This document shows positions 1 to 10,200 of a DNA stretch of 49,184 bases, one piece after another. Both the position numbers and the translations under genes were made by a program. Source of the DNA: Gymnopus androsaceus JB14. Lineage: Eukaryota > Basidiomycota > Agaricomycetes > Agaricales > Omphalotaceae. The stretch is from the NCBI GenBank assembly GCA_009733575.1, contig ML769808.1:1-49184 (forward strand), written 5' to 3'. Within the stretch, counting starts at the first letter, position 1; each line of letters opens with the position of its first letter. The notes under the pieces were generated by a model. It was not told the origin of the DNA, did no database searches, and was given only the letters and a program-made list of their open reading frames with translations.

Positions 1-22
1 GCAAGGAGCACATAACCAAAAG

Positions 23-560
23 TGCTCTGCTCAACTACGACTTACTAAGCATCGGGGTCCCGACGCTTTGTAAGCATCATTCGGCCCGCAATGTCCGACC
101 ATCAATCGCCAGATTTTTCTTCACGTCACTTCTTCTTCTTACCACCACCACCATCCCACCCAGTTGCGCTCAAGAAGTCGTAAGTGTGCAACTTGAGCGC
201 AGGGTAACTTCTCTCAATCTACTCCCCTTTATGACCTAACGATCTGCCTCCAGGCTCAGTCTTCGGGGTACTAGATTTTGATAGCATGTCGAGTGACGGG
301 TTTGTCTCCAGGCTCAGCCTTGGAGCACTAGATAGTATATTGAATATCGATTTGTTTCTGGAGAGCTATACTCTAATCGCCTGATGGCCTCACAAACACG
401 ACGATCTGCTTCCGAGCTCAGCCTTGGAGCGCTAGATTCAAATTTTGAATGGCCTGACGAATAACGATTTGCCTATGAGCTTACTCCTGGAGTGCTCTAT
501 CCATACGCATCGTTTCATTTTCGACAACTCTCTCTGGCCTCCGCTTCTAGAGATCTCTGG
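23..560 (+). mobile_element. LTR-like repeat, plus-oriented truncated copy
   Basis: This stretch is about 95% identical by eye to the reverse complement of 31.73-32.31 kb, and related to 43.7-44.4 kb and the window end. If the element is an LTR it begins at TGCTCTGC (base 23). Bases 1-22 then match the internal sequence that precedes the repeat at 32.3 kb. It holds a 32-bp imperfect palindrome at 42-73 and several degenerate copies of a ~35-bp subrepeat related to CTAGCGCTCCAAGGCTGAGC (here as reverse complement). Similarity fades near 560, so the far end is truncated. The LTR reading rests on TG/CA ends and on gypsy pol relics lying beside two other copies; it is inference. Confidence 0.6.
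42..73. repeat. 32-bp imperfect palindrome, copy 1
   Basis: The arms TTACTAAGCATCGGGG and TCCCGACGCTTTGTAA pair at 13 of 16 positions. The same palindrome recurs at 9231-9262, 21804-21835, 32259-32290 and 44324-44355. In three of the five places it lies inside the LTR-like repeat, near its presumed 5' end; the other two are isolated fragments. Confidence 0.8.
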
Positions 561-655
561 GCGGGACGAATCCTCCGTCTAAATCTACTCCTGGGCGGGA
601 GAATATCTTCTGGATAACGCGGGAGTTTGCGAGCGATATCCTAGAACCATGGACA

Positions 656-1399
656 GTGGAAACCCCCGTAACTGAAGAAGAGATCGACGGTAAGAAGGGT
701 GTAGTTCAAGTTGCCGGCGTCGACGTTGGTTTCGTGCGTGATGAACATGCGCGCAAGCGGGACACTGTCAGAGATGTAAAGGGCAAGGAGCCAGCGATGT
801 GGCTGTTTTATACTTATACTGTTGACCCCTTGGAGAAGCAGCGGTGGATCGAAAGTATAAAAAACAAAGTTTTCGTACTGCGGTGCGTACTTTTTGGACC
901 CGCGTATTCGCGAGTTTACCTATTTTGCTTCAAGGACGATTCGTGCCGCTCTTGGCTCATCGCTTCCGTCCTCTGAAATGAACCCCACGGCGAGGTGCAT
1001 TCAACTTTTCTGTTGGAAATGGGCACGCAATCTCGCCTGCTGCGTCTCCAACGACGCCTAGCTCTCGTTCACATTCCGGGCATGGCGCTGCTTCCTTGTC
1101 TTCTATAAAGTCAAGTAAACAGTCTCGTCCTTTCAGCTCTCATAGTAGACGTGCTTCCTCTCCTGCTCTTGGAAGCGGAGCTGTTCTTTCCTTGAAAGGA
1201 TTGTTTGGGAGCAGTAGGACTTCCGTGTCTCGTACCAGAAGCTTCGCAAGTGCTACGTTTTGAACGAGTTGCGCACGCGACCGGAGAAAGCGATGACGAA
1301 GAAGAACTTGTTCCGCCAGCTCAAACCGACAGAGTTCTTCCAGACGACCAAGTTGGATTGGGTCGAGGTCGGTCTTCAAGTTTGTCGTCAGGAATATAA
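656..1399 (+). pseudogene. Gene relic: PH-domain-like end plus Ser-rich tail, frameshifted
   Basis: The first open stretch (656 to about 870) ends in MWLFYTYTVDPLEKQRWIES, which resembles the last strand and C-terminal helix of a pleckstrin-homology domain. After a break near 870-1010, which could be an intron or decay, a Ser/Arg-rich stretch runs in frame and ends in [13 protein letters not shown] followed by a stop near 1263. Reading one base over continues smoothly as [16 protein letters not shown] to 1399, so a single inserted T in a T-run near 1260 would explain the break. It therefore looks like the C-terminal end of a cytoskeletal or GEF-type signalling gene, now decayed. The PH assignment is tentative and no N-terminal part is present. 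Confidence 0.35.
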
Positions 1400-1448
1400 C
1401 ATGTTGAATTTGTTCATATAATAATCATCAAAAGGAACAGTAATTACA

Positions 1449-2691
1449 TTACGCTATTTCTGTAGTGAAGTTGATATGTTTCTCTGATGCACGACGGAAG
1501 CAGTACGCCAACCATTGAGCAGAAGGACTCTCGATCTCTTTCAAGTGTACAAGAGTTATACATCCCAGATGCCGAGGGTAGTCCTGTCCTGGACTCAATT
1601 GCGATAGTTTTTCATCTATGTCTCGCCAACGAGAAATGAAATGGTTTGGATCGATACGCGTTACCCACTTCAGAGAGAAAGTGTCTAACATCGGCGCGCG
1701 CACGACATCTAGAATGCAGCTGGACGGCGCCAATAGAAAATGTAATTCAAGGGACCGCAGACGTGAAAGGTGAATAGGCGTGCACCGAAGCTTTTCTAGA
1801 AGAATGTAAGATTCTTGACAACATATTAGAATGGGAAGGAAGCTCACCGAACTTCGACCAAGACTCTTTGGTATCGAATGGACAGCAATACTCCAGCCTC
1901 AGAAGACTGTCCTTGACAGTCGGTAGCAAGACCTCCATCGGGGCCGCACTTCCTGCAATAATCTCCTTCAGAGAGTGAAGATCAAATGGACAAAGATCGT
2001 CGGCCAGCCAGGCATAATCAGCGGTGTTAGCTGTGTGCACACGCGGTCGCTCTCTATGAGAAGCTGAAACAAGCTGGATTAATTCTAACCTGGGTCTTTC
2101 CAGTGAATTCCCAGCCAAGACATTGAAATTTCGAAATGATTGCAAGAAGACAGGCTCGAGGTAAACGGGGTTGGCTAAAGTGAGGCTTTCCAGCTGTTTA
2201 CACTGTCCGAGGGCTTGCAGCAGCTCGTAGAAGAAAACGGGGGCCATCCGACAATCATGATCAAGAGCGAACCTCCGAAGAGTGGTAGAGAACGTGATGA
2301 TACTAGGCAGCATGAATATCGAAGGTGGTAAGGCTGACGCACGTACACCCTGAAACTCGAGGGATTCAGTGGCCATGCATCTCCTTTCGAAGCGGACGGG
2401 TAGCTCGAGAGTGCGATCAATGAAAGTAATGTCGTGGAATGGGTGGTCGAAGTTGATCGGAGCAATGATTCGTCGAACATAGCGAGCCACGGTGGGTGAC
2501 TTTCGAATCGCATGAACCAACTCCCTATCAGAGATATCGAGAAGCGGGAGAGTGTGGCGACCGGCAATCTCTAACCATTCCATGCACACCTTGGCGCAAG
2601 ATTCCTGATCCGAAGCGGGAAGAAATCCAAAAATGTAATCCAGCACATCCGAATCGACGTTGAGAGGACTAGAGAAAGTGCTTGTTGACAT
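1449..2691 (-). CDS. F-box protein
   Basis: Two exons (2691-1848 and 1795-1449) join across a 52-bp GT-AG intron in phase 1 and give 396 aa. I chose the ATG at 2691, 18 codons inside a longer open frame, because MSTSTFSSPLNVDSDVLDYI leads directly into the F-box. The F-box helices (DVLDYIFGFLPASDQESCAKVCMEWLEIA style) occupy roughly residues 12-45. The rest is a Leu-rich region with repeated hydrophobic/charged segments, like the degenerate LRRs of basidiomycete F-box proteins. Such proteins are substrate adaptors of SCF ubiquitin ligases; its own substrate cannot be read from sequence. A broken copy of its residues about 42-80 lies at 45.80-45.92 kb, so the gene has been duplicated locally. 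Confidence 0.75.
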
Positions 2692-3331
2692 GAAGATAGT
2701 AAGAGGGGGGTGGTTGAATTGACTCTTGTGATGAGTCCATTGCAAGTTTAATAGTTATGATCAGTAGGCGGATGAAAGGGATGGAATCATGAAAGGAAGT
2801 TTATCTCTCACCTAGGCGGATCAGCGAGCGCTATATTTTGACACCTAATCATCATCACTTTATTAACTCTCTGCTTTGTGCTTTGTGCTTTGTGCTTCCC
2901 CTTTTGTCTCAAAGAGATCGTTGAATGCCGACGTCCTTTTTTCACGATAAGCTCTTTATCTTCTGTTTCGCCTCGTTTACTTTAAATATAAAGCCAACAT
3001 ACATCTCTTTTCGATGACCTATTGATATTTATTCCTTTGTGCCTCCCCTTCAACTTTGTAGGCCCTTTCACTGATTTAGCAGTCCGATATACAACTAACC
3101 TCTCGCATCCGCTATTAATCTCAAAGATATCGTTGAGTGTCGTCCTTTCTTCACGGTTCTTAGGGAGAATTTTCGATCTTCGAGCGGCCTTTGTCGTCAC
3201 TCCCTCGGGCCAACTTCGTGTTTAATTTCCTTTCATTCATGGCCTGTTTGATTACATCCACTCAGCAACGCTAATATCTCTTTCAACTTCGCTTATAATA
3301 TAGAATTCTCGATCTCCAACGCTTAGTTTCA
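2692..3331. other. Intergenic stretch between divergent F-box and RING genes
   Basis: I see no convincing gene here. The stretch is T/C-rich and contains an imperfect local duplication: segments near 2900-2960 and 3110-3170 share a TCTCAAAGA-TATCGTTGA-like core followed by a CGTCCTTT run. Small open frames on both strands have no recognisable features. It presumably holds both promoters. Confidence 0.4.
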
Positions 3332-3339
3332 TATAAATA
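3332..3339 (+). promoter_or_regulatory. TATA box of the RING gene
   Basis: TATAAATA lies 222 bp upstream of the ATG at 3554 and is followed by a strongly C/T-rich stretch, as is common at basidiomycete transcription starts. A candidate 5' UTR intron (3500-3551, GTAAGT...TTGTAG) separates it from the start codon. Confidence 0.5.
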
Positions 3340-3553
3340 GTACCTATATTCCAACCTTCTGCCTTCCTCCATCCACCTCAAACTCCAAGCCTTTCCTTTC
3401 ACAACACCTCAATCCTCGAGCCACTTTCCTTCCCAACACGGACTGGATTCCGTCTTCTGCTTTCTTGACTTTCTTCGACCATCTTCACATCACACGTTAG
3501 TAAGTCCTTCTAGCTCTTTAGCCTTACCAACTCTGACCCATGGTTTTGTAGAA

Positions 3554-4240
3554 ATGCCTTCATCCACAAATCCTCGCCTCATCGCCTCCAGCAGAACTGC
3601 CGCAGCCCCATACCCTCCAACTATTGCTGGGTCTTCGGATACTGACGACGAGGTCAAAAAGGTATGTTTATACTAACATCGGCCCATATATATAATGATC
3701 AATCCTCGAATAGACATGCGGTCGTCGTCGCAAAGTCAAATCGCAAGCCCCTAAGGAAATTCCGCCCCATCCAAACCGGGAGGAGTTTCAGGCGCTAAAA
3801 GAAAAGGCCGAGGTAAGTTCCTAGGTGCGATTTCGATATTTGTTCTCATTCCTCCCTCTGAAGCTGGCACAAAAACAACTGTCGGAATTCCTTGCGGAAC
3901 AGAACGATCTTTTCGCATGTTCTGCCTGCAAAGGGCCCGCATTCCAGCCACAGGTGTAGGTTCTTTTTTCCCTGCTCATGGCTCACCGCTGATTAGCTTT
4001 GGTAGGGCGGACTGTGGCCACGTGCATTGCGCCAAGTGCACTCAGATAAGGAGATCGTCCGCCATCCGAAAGGCCGACTTCGTACGTTGTGGGAATTGCG
4101 GATGCTACATTGTGTGTGAACCAATGCCGTGCTACCCCGTTCAAGAATATGTTCTTGCTCTAGCAGAAGCTCAGAGCACCGCCGTGCCCGACCGAATCTC
4201 CAATGTTTGGAAGCGCAGGCCTAGGCCCAGGCAGAACTGA
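3554..4240 (+). CDS. Small RING-finger protein (C3HC4 type)
   Basis: Four exons (3554-3661, 3714-3812, 3864-3955, 4006-4240) give 177 aa. The third donor is placed at GT|GTAGGT because that keeps the zinc ligands in frame. After a disordered N-terminus comes a short charged helix (residues about 55-85). The ligands then follow: CSAC, an 11-residue spacer, CGHVHCAKC and CGNC. This fits C-x2-C-x11-C-x-H-x2-C-x2-C-x(n)-C-x2-C, a full C3HC4 RING. RING proteins of this kind usually act as E3 ubiquitin ligases; that role is family knowledge, not shown here. The C-terminus is basic (WKRRPRPRQN). Nothing appears broken. Confidence 0.75.
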
Positions 4241-4691
4241 TTGAGACATTCGCGGGACTTTTTCACGCAAGGTTAGCAGGGCTCCGTGATAGCATTGCAT
4301 TATTTACTTTCTTTATATTACCTATTCGTGCCTTTTAGCTACTAAAGTAGATAGACTCAGATATCCGTACTTATCGTTACTTGATCCAGTGAACCTAGAG
4401 CTAAGCTTTTAATAATCTAGTACACAAAGATTGAGCTCGGAAGCAAATCGCCGGGTTATAGCACTTCAGAACTAAGCTCAGAATCAGATCGTTGAGTGGC
4501 GAAGTAACAACAGGCCACATACTGTACTCTTCCAACCGGATTTCGGAAAAATACCAAATCAAAAAAATTGAGAAAAAATTCCGTTGTCCAATTTTTTGAC
4601 CGTGACGCGTGAGTTGGTCGGAGAGGTAGCTTACTAAGCTCCGGAAGCCCATCGCTTAGTCAGCAATCCTTTCTTCTAGCGTTCATTCACA
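4241..4691. repeat. Intergenic stretch with two degenerate LTR-type subrepeats
   Basis: Around 4417-4495 there are two weak copies of the ~35-bp subrepeat found in the LTR-like repeats, recognisable by GAGCTCGGAAGCAAATCG and AAGCTCAGAATCAGATCG. The rest is AT-rich and shows no gene. It is probably a fragment of the same element family upstream of the JmjC gene. Confidence 0.5.
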
Positions 4692-7600
4692 ATGGGGACA
4701 GTAGAAGAAGAAGAATCCGTTAAAGAATTACGCATTGTCCTGTCAGAAGTTCCTAAGCTCCAATGCCTTGCTCAAACTCGCCCGGACTTGAAGGTCGGAA
4801 TACAATACGACGTTCTGACTGCTTTGTTCTCTGACATTTATGCTTTCAGCCGTTGGTGGAGGCGCTACTCGCTCGACTTGGCCACTATCACATTCCCAAT
4901 CCGCAAACATCTACTGAATGGATGGCTAGAGCCACAACAGTTTTCGCGATGAGCCTAGCCACCATCCTGTCAGCGAGTCCCGGCCAGGAAAAACAGCTCT
5001 CATGGGGCTTGACAGGGAGCTCTTATACTTTGCCTCCGGGACACCTTGTTAAATGCGTATGTTAATTCATTCAATTCTACTTATGGTGAAGCTAATGATC
5101 CTCCAGTTTAACCCACTGCGTACAGGACGAGGCTGGGTCAACGTCATGGAGAGCGCCCTGAAACTTATCAGACAGAACATGGAGTTGTCCCAGCCGTCCT
5201 CGGGCGCGATGACTCCTTACCAGCCCCAAGCACTTCTCCCCGATTCCTCCACTGCTATCAAAAGTATATTTCTGAGCATTGGTAATCTTCTGAAGAGGAC
5301 GGATATTCAAAACATCTTGCTCAATATCAATTTCGCTGCTATACACATAGCACTTCTACGAGCAGTAGATATTTTATATCATATACTCAGCTGCATATCT
5401 GATCATCATGGCTAGGGAATTCTGGAATACCAGTCAACATACGAAGCATTCCGGAAGGATATTGACATGGCCTTCAAACAGTAAGATCCACAGCATTTTT
5501 GCAGAGTATTCACTACTGAAAAATGCTCCAGGACCGACCTGGACTGGGGCTCGCTTGAAACATTCAAAGATAACTACAAAACCGGGCTTACGTTCCAACT
5601 CCCATTACATCTGGCTCTCGCAATTTCGCCGCTCATATTATTGCGCAAAGTCCAGTTATGGAACTTGAGTGTTAACCGGGAACATCTTTTCACAGTGAGC
5701 TGATTGATCTGTTACATACATAGATGCGCTACAATAAGATAAACATCTCAGATTGCTCGAGGTTTAGGGCCAAATCCACCGACGCTTCTCCAACAAATAA
5801 ACAGGGCTATGTGGAGAGACTTAATTAAAATCTCAGAGGGCACCATGACTGCCCATGGTCTTCTTTACGACCTGTATCAAGAGTTCTCTGCAGAAGATCT
5901 GCGGAGTGTCTCTGATGTTGATGCACAATTTTACTATCCAGGTATGAACCACAGTTTTAAGGAGGCCATAGCTTGCTGACATTGTTTATGCTAGCCTCAA
6001 CGCTTTCTGCGGCTTCCACCCCGAACCTGGTACAAGAGTCTGCGAGTTCTGATCGCAATCTTCAACATGCACCTGGTAAGTTTTCCTTTGTGCAACTGTG
6101 ATGCTAAATTGTTTCCACATTTACTGTTTTCCAGACCCGCCTCTTGTTGCTGCGTCTTCACCTCCAGCTGCGTCTTCTGCTCCACATGCATCAAGTTTGT
6201 ATATTGATTACATTTAATATTCAGTATCATTGATTGTTGACTCCTTAGTGGCCCATTCCGACTTTTTATCAAGCACATCCTTGGTCAACGCACTTAATTT
6301 GGCTGAGGCAGCTAATATACAAACAATGTTGGATGCAGGGGAGTGCCTTCAGCTGGATCCACGCAAGGAAGAGTCATGTGAGTAAACATACGACATTGTT
6401 TTTACAGAGGAAGTTATGTCTTTTGATATTCTCACAGCTGTCGTCTCCTCTCGCTCTAGCGACACGATTTCTACCCCAATTAAGCCTCAAGCACAAACTC
6501 CGCCATCTACTCTTGCTACCTCGTTAACTGAAGATGTACTAATGGCCGGTATGTGGTTTGAACAGTTGGACCTTTGAGCTCAAGCTTACTGTCTCTGCAA
6601 CAGGGCCAGTTGAAATTCCCAATCAAGTGTATCAAAAAATAGGAACCGCGTCCTCAAAACCCAAGCGAAAGCTTAGTGATGCGGAGGTACCTGATTTCGA
6701 ACCCAAACCTGCCCCTCAAGCTGTAAAAACTAGGATCTCCTCTCGCCTTCAAGCAGTACACGTTACTAGCAAAATGCCTACCATGAAGAAGAAGAAAGGC
6801 CGCAGGGCTACAGCCAAAAAGAAACCTATTAAAAAAGCAACCGTGCAAAAATCCAAGGAAGGTATTGAGTCAGAGGAAGAGGAAGAGGAAGGTATTGGGT
6901 CAACGGTAGAGTCAGAAGAAGATGTGAAGCTAGCAATCGTCAAATCGGATGAAGATCAGAGTGTTGGCCACAGCTATGTACTCGATACAGACCGCCCTGT
7001 ATGTTTTCTCTATCCGTGAAACACGAAAAGAAATAGCTGATCCATCCCAGCGCAGCACACGACGTCCTGTGGATGTATACTCCCATGACGGGAGGTCAGT
7101 CTTCCGCTTCCAGCCAAGTCTCTTTGTGAGTTTCATGTTCTTGTTTTGTTCTATCCGTTTATGCTATATTTTCAGTCCAACGCGCAGCATGAGCTTCTAA
7201 GCAGTTTGATCACCCGGGTAAACCTACAGGCCGGGCGAGCGATATGCGATGATTCAGTCTCTGTAAACGAATGGGTTGACCTAACAACTCCTGTCCCAGC
7301 ACCTCATCCCTCTCCCGTCTATGAAACCACCTATCAAGAGTGGCTTGAACTTTCAAGCTCCCGTCAGCAGAGCATCTTCAAGACACAGAACATACTTTTA
7401 CGAAACTGTCCCGTCAAGTCCCGCCGTTTTGACCTTGAGACTTTCAGGGAAATATTAGGGAACCTTGATACCCTCCGGACTATGCACGGTGCGTTTGTCT
7501 GTTCTTATTTAATCCTGCCACTTATATTTCAATGATATTGAAGACGCATCTCTGGATCCAACGGACCTCCAAGTGTCGCTTCCGCCAAAGGATGTCGATT

Positions 7601-9178
7601 CGGAATCAGACTCTGATGAGTCAATTGCAGATGGTATTACAATACCCTGTCTTTTAAGCATTCATTGACCGTGTTTATTCAGACTCGACGTCCATCAACA
7701 ACGTCCACGTCCAAGCTACATACCGAAATATGGTTGAAACTGCACAAAAACGCACGAAGGTCCTCAATGCCCTCAGCATTACTGCAGTAGGCAAGAGTCC
7801 TCTTCCGCCGGGAAGTCTCTTCACTGGCAATGAAGCTGAAGGACATACACTCGGCACTGCTGGATTCTCTACCTTCGTTCAGCGAGCATGGAGGGAGTGG
7901 GCCCTTGCAGCAATCGCGGATGCCATCCACCATGGACACATTGACTGCAACGGTCTCTTGACCTACGTTTCTGTTGTGACTGGAACCAAAGGCTGGGTGA
8001 TTGCAGATCCCGTGAATAGAGACGACCTTGGCCACCTCAATACCTTTGCAGATGGATATGATGTTGATCTTCAAAATTCGCAAAACTGGAGGTTGCATTC
8101 TTTGTTGCTCCGGCCTGGGGACTGGTTGTAAGTGCTTTCGTGTGATTTAAAAAATATTTACTAAACATTCAATCTCTCATGCGTATATTCATAGCATAAT
8201 GAGACCATGCGTACCCCACTTTGTACTGACTCTCGAAGATTGTATATGTCTAGGTGGTCATGACTACTGTTCCCAGACCTTCCCAGAGTCAGCTTACGGG
8301 ATCTTTCATGCATTCATCGGATCTGACTTCTTGACTAATACGCACCATTTTGAGGCCATTCAATGCCAACACCGCATCATCGCTTACTACCATGAGGAGA
8401 TCGTCCACTTTCAAGGAACCTTTGAAGACCAGTTAACATTCCATGGCAATGTCCAAAAAGAAGATGGTAAGTTTTAGTGCAACTTCCATTGCTCAAACTG
8501 ATCTGTTTCGTTGCAGGCAGCCACATTATTCCGCATCTCCCTAACTTCAATTTGATCGATGACGTGGTCGGATATCTTTTCCTCCACAATATTGTTCAGT
8601 TAGGTGATATCCTTGACGTACGACGGTACAGGGAAGGAAATGACTTGCAGATATGGGATCAGGACCATGACTTCATTCCAGCGGTCTTGAAGAAGCAGTA
8701 TCGAGAAGCGAAGATGCGGTCGGAAGCAATTTTGGAATGGCTGCTTACGCACTTTGAACTTGCCCTTGTCAGTGGTGAGAGTACAGATATGGAGGAAGGC
8801 TTTCCCGATGGTCTCAAGCGAGCAGATCGACTTCTAATAATGAGTAGGCGTTTCTTTGTTCAGCAATGCCGCGCCTTGGTTCTGGGCAGATGGGAGGCAT
8901 ACCTGCGAAATGTTCAAGGTATGGTTACAAATATATCAGCACTGATTTTAAGGCTGAAACTTTTAAATACAGCTGAGTCAAGGTCAGTGAAAGCACGGAG
9001 AATTCGCGCTTTCATTGAAGAGGCCTTCAAGGACAAAAAATGGTTCAACGACCTCTGGCCACAGCAATACGGCAATAGTACTGCAGAGTGGATAAATTCT
9101 TGGAAAGAGAATGATCCCCGAAGCTTTGCCTGGCCACCTGCACCGCAGGGGTTCAGCTATAAAATGATACGCATTTAA
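4692..9178 (+). CDS. Large nuclear JmjC-domain protein
   Basis: A multi-exon gene of a dozen or more exons. I can follow its coding frame from MGTVEEEESVKELRIVLSEV (4692) to the stop at 9176-9178. The N-terminal third is helical and unrecognised. A basic segment near 6785-6845 (KKKKGRRATAKKKPIKK) is a likely nuclear localisation signal and is followed by an acidic Glu-rich stretch. The JmjC core spans about 7880-8450. Its iron ligands read HID (7937-7945) in the context HIDCNGLLTYVSVVTGTKGW, and a distal His (8217-8219) in PHFVLTLEDCICLGG. This is the H-x-D...H pattern of active Fe(II)/2-oxoglutarate JmjC enzymes. Protein or histone demethylation is the usual role; the substrate cannot be told. 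The C-terminal region (8500-9178) is helical. Large divergent JmjC families of this type are common in Agaricomycetes. Exact splice sites between 5.2 and 7.7 kb are uncertain. Confidence 0.7.
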
Positions 9179-9230
9179 ATGTACTTGCTGTATAAAATCT
9201 ACTTTTCAATGTTCATGTCAACGTTTTGAG

Positions 9231-9262
9231 TTACTAAGCATCGGGGAGTCGACGATTTGTAA
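9231..9262. repeat. 32-bp palindrome, copy 2 (isolated fragment)
   Basis: This is the palindrome seen in the LTR-like repeat, followed by the same GCATGATTCGGCCCGG context, but without the rest of the element. It lies 52 bp after the JmjC stop codon and might act in, or simply lie in, the 3' region. Confidence 0.65.
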
Positions 9263-9833
9263 GCATGATTCGGCCCGGAATCAACCACATTATCCAATGG
9301 CTGAACGGGCCCAAGGACTACAAAATAGACCCATTAACAAGGAAGGTCATAATAGGAAGTATTTTAGAAGTGAAGCCAACAAGGATGAGGAAGAAGTCGA
9401 GCCAAGTTTGAGGAAAAGAGCGAAGAAAATGAAATACAATCAAGATCATCGGGTCTGGGTGTGCAGTGTTAAAATGAAGAATAAGATGAAAGTGCGAGGA
9501 AGGTAAGGACTCTTTCAGAGACTCGCAAAGGATTATCCTTTTGAGATATGTAAGACTTTCACCCAATTGTTTTGTTCCATAGCGTATACTTACTGTTTAA
9601 TCAGATATTTATGCATTTAAACCCCAAAATAATTTTTTGTGCACCACTTTCTCAAGCCAATAAGGCTCGTGTTAACCCCAAGGGCACTAATCGCCCGACG
9701 GAATTCTTCTACAATTATTTTTCCTCTTCCATTCAATGATCCACCAGTTAAAAGAAAAAAAAGAAAAGAAAAGATCGTTTCATTCAAAATTTACATACGA
9801 AGGTCGACAAAGATACTCTATATACCTAACTTT
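9263..9833. other. Intergenic stretch, no gene seen
   Basis: AT-rich, with only short open frames of biased Lys/Glu composition on the plus strand and no conserved feature. It separates the converging JmjC gene (+) and the Cys-rich/coiled-coil gene (-). Confidence 0.4.
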
Positions 9834-10200
9834 TCAAGCGGACGTGGTGGGACCAGTAGCGGAATTCTCATGCCCGTTTTCCCCTCCCCGGGATGAGCCA
9901 ACAACAGCAGAGGGTGCGGGGGACGAACGTTCCACGTTGACAGCAGGAAAAGGCGCAACGGGAGAGACGGGCGTAGCAGATGTGGGAGGAGGTTCCGAAA
10001 AACATGACGCAGATGCGGCAAGGTAAGGGTTTTGACAACGAGAAGCGGATGCGGGAGGGGGAGGATTTTTACGACGGAAAATTTCCATCGCATTGGCACC
10101 TGTAGACAAGGGCCCCGGAATAGCCCTATCTTCTTCATCGCGGTCACACTCAGCAGGGCCCTCGTCCACCATGGCACTGTCATCGTCATAAAGGTCCTCA
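9834..10200 (-). pseudogene. Out-of-frame continuation of the Cys-rich/coiled-coil gene
   Basis: Downstream of the stop at 10198 on the minus strand, another frame stays open and looks coding: it has an acidic stretch (DLYDDDSAMVDEGPAECDRD) and then a Pro/Ser-rich tail ending in NSATGPTTSA. Either a frameshift near 10200 cut the original C-terminus off, or an unrecognised splice joins it. Confidence 0.35.
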
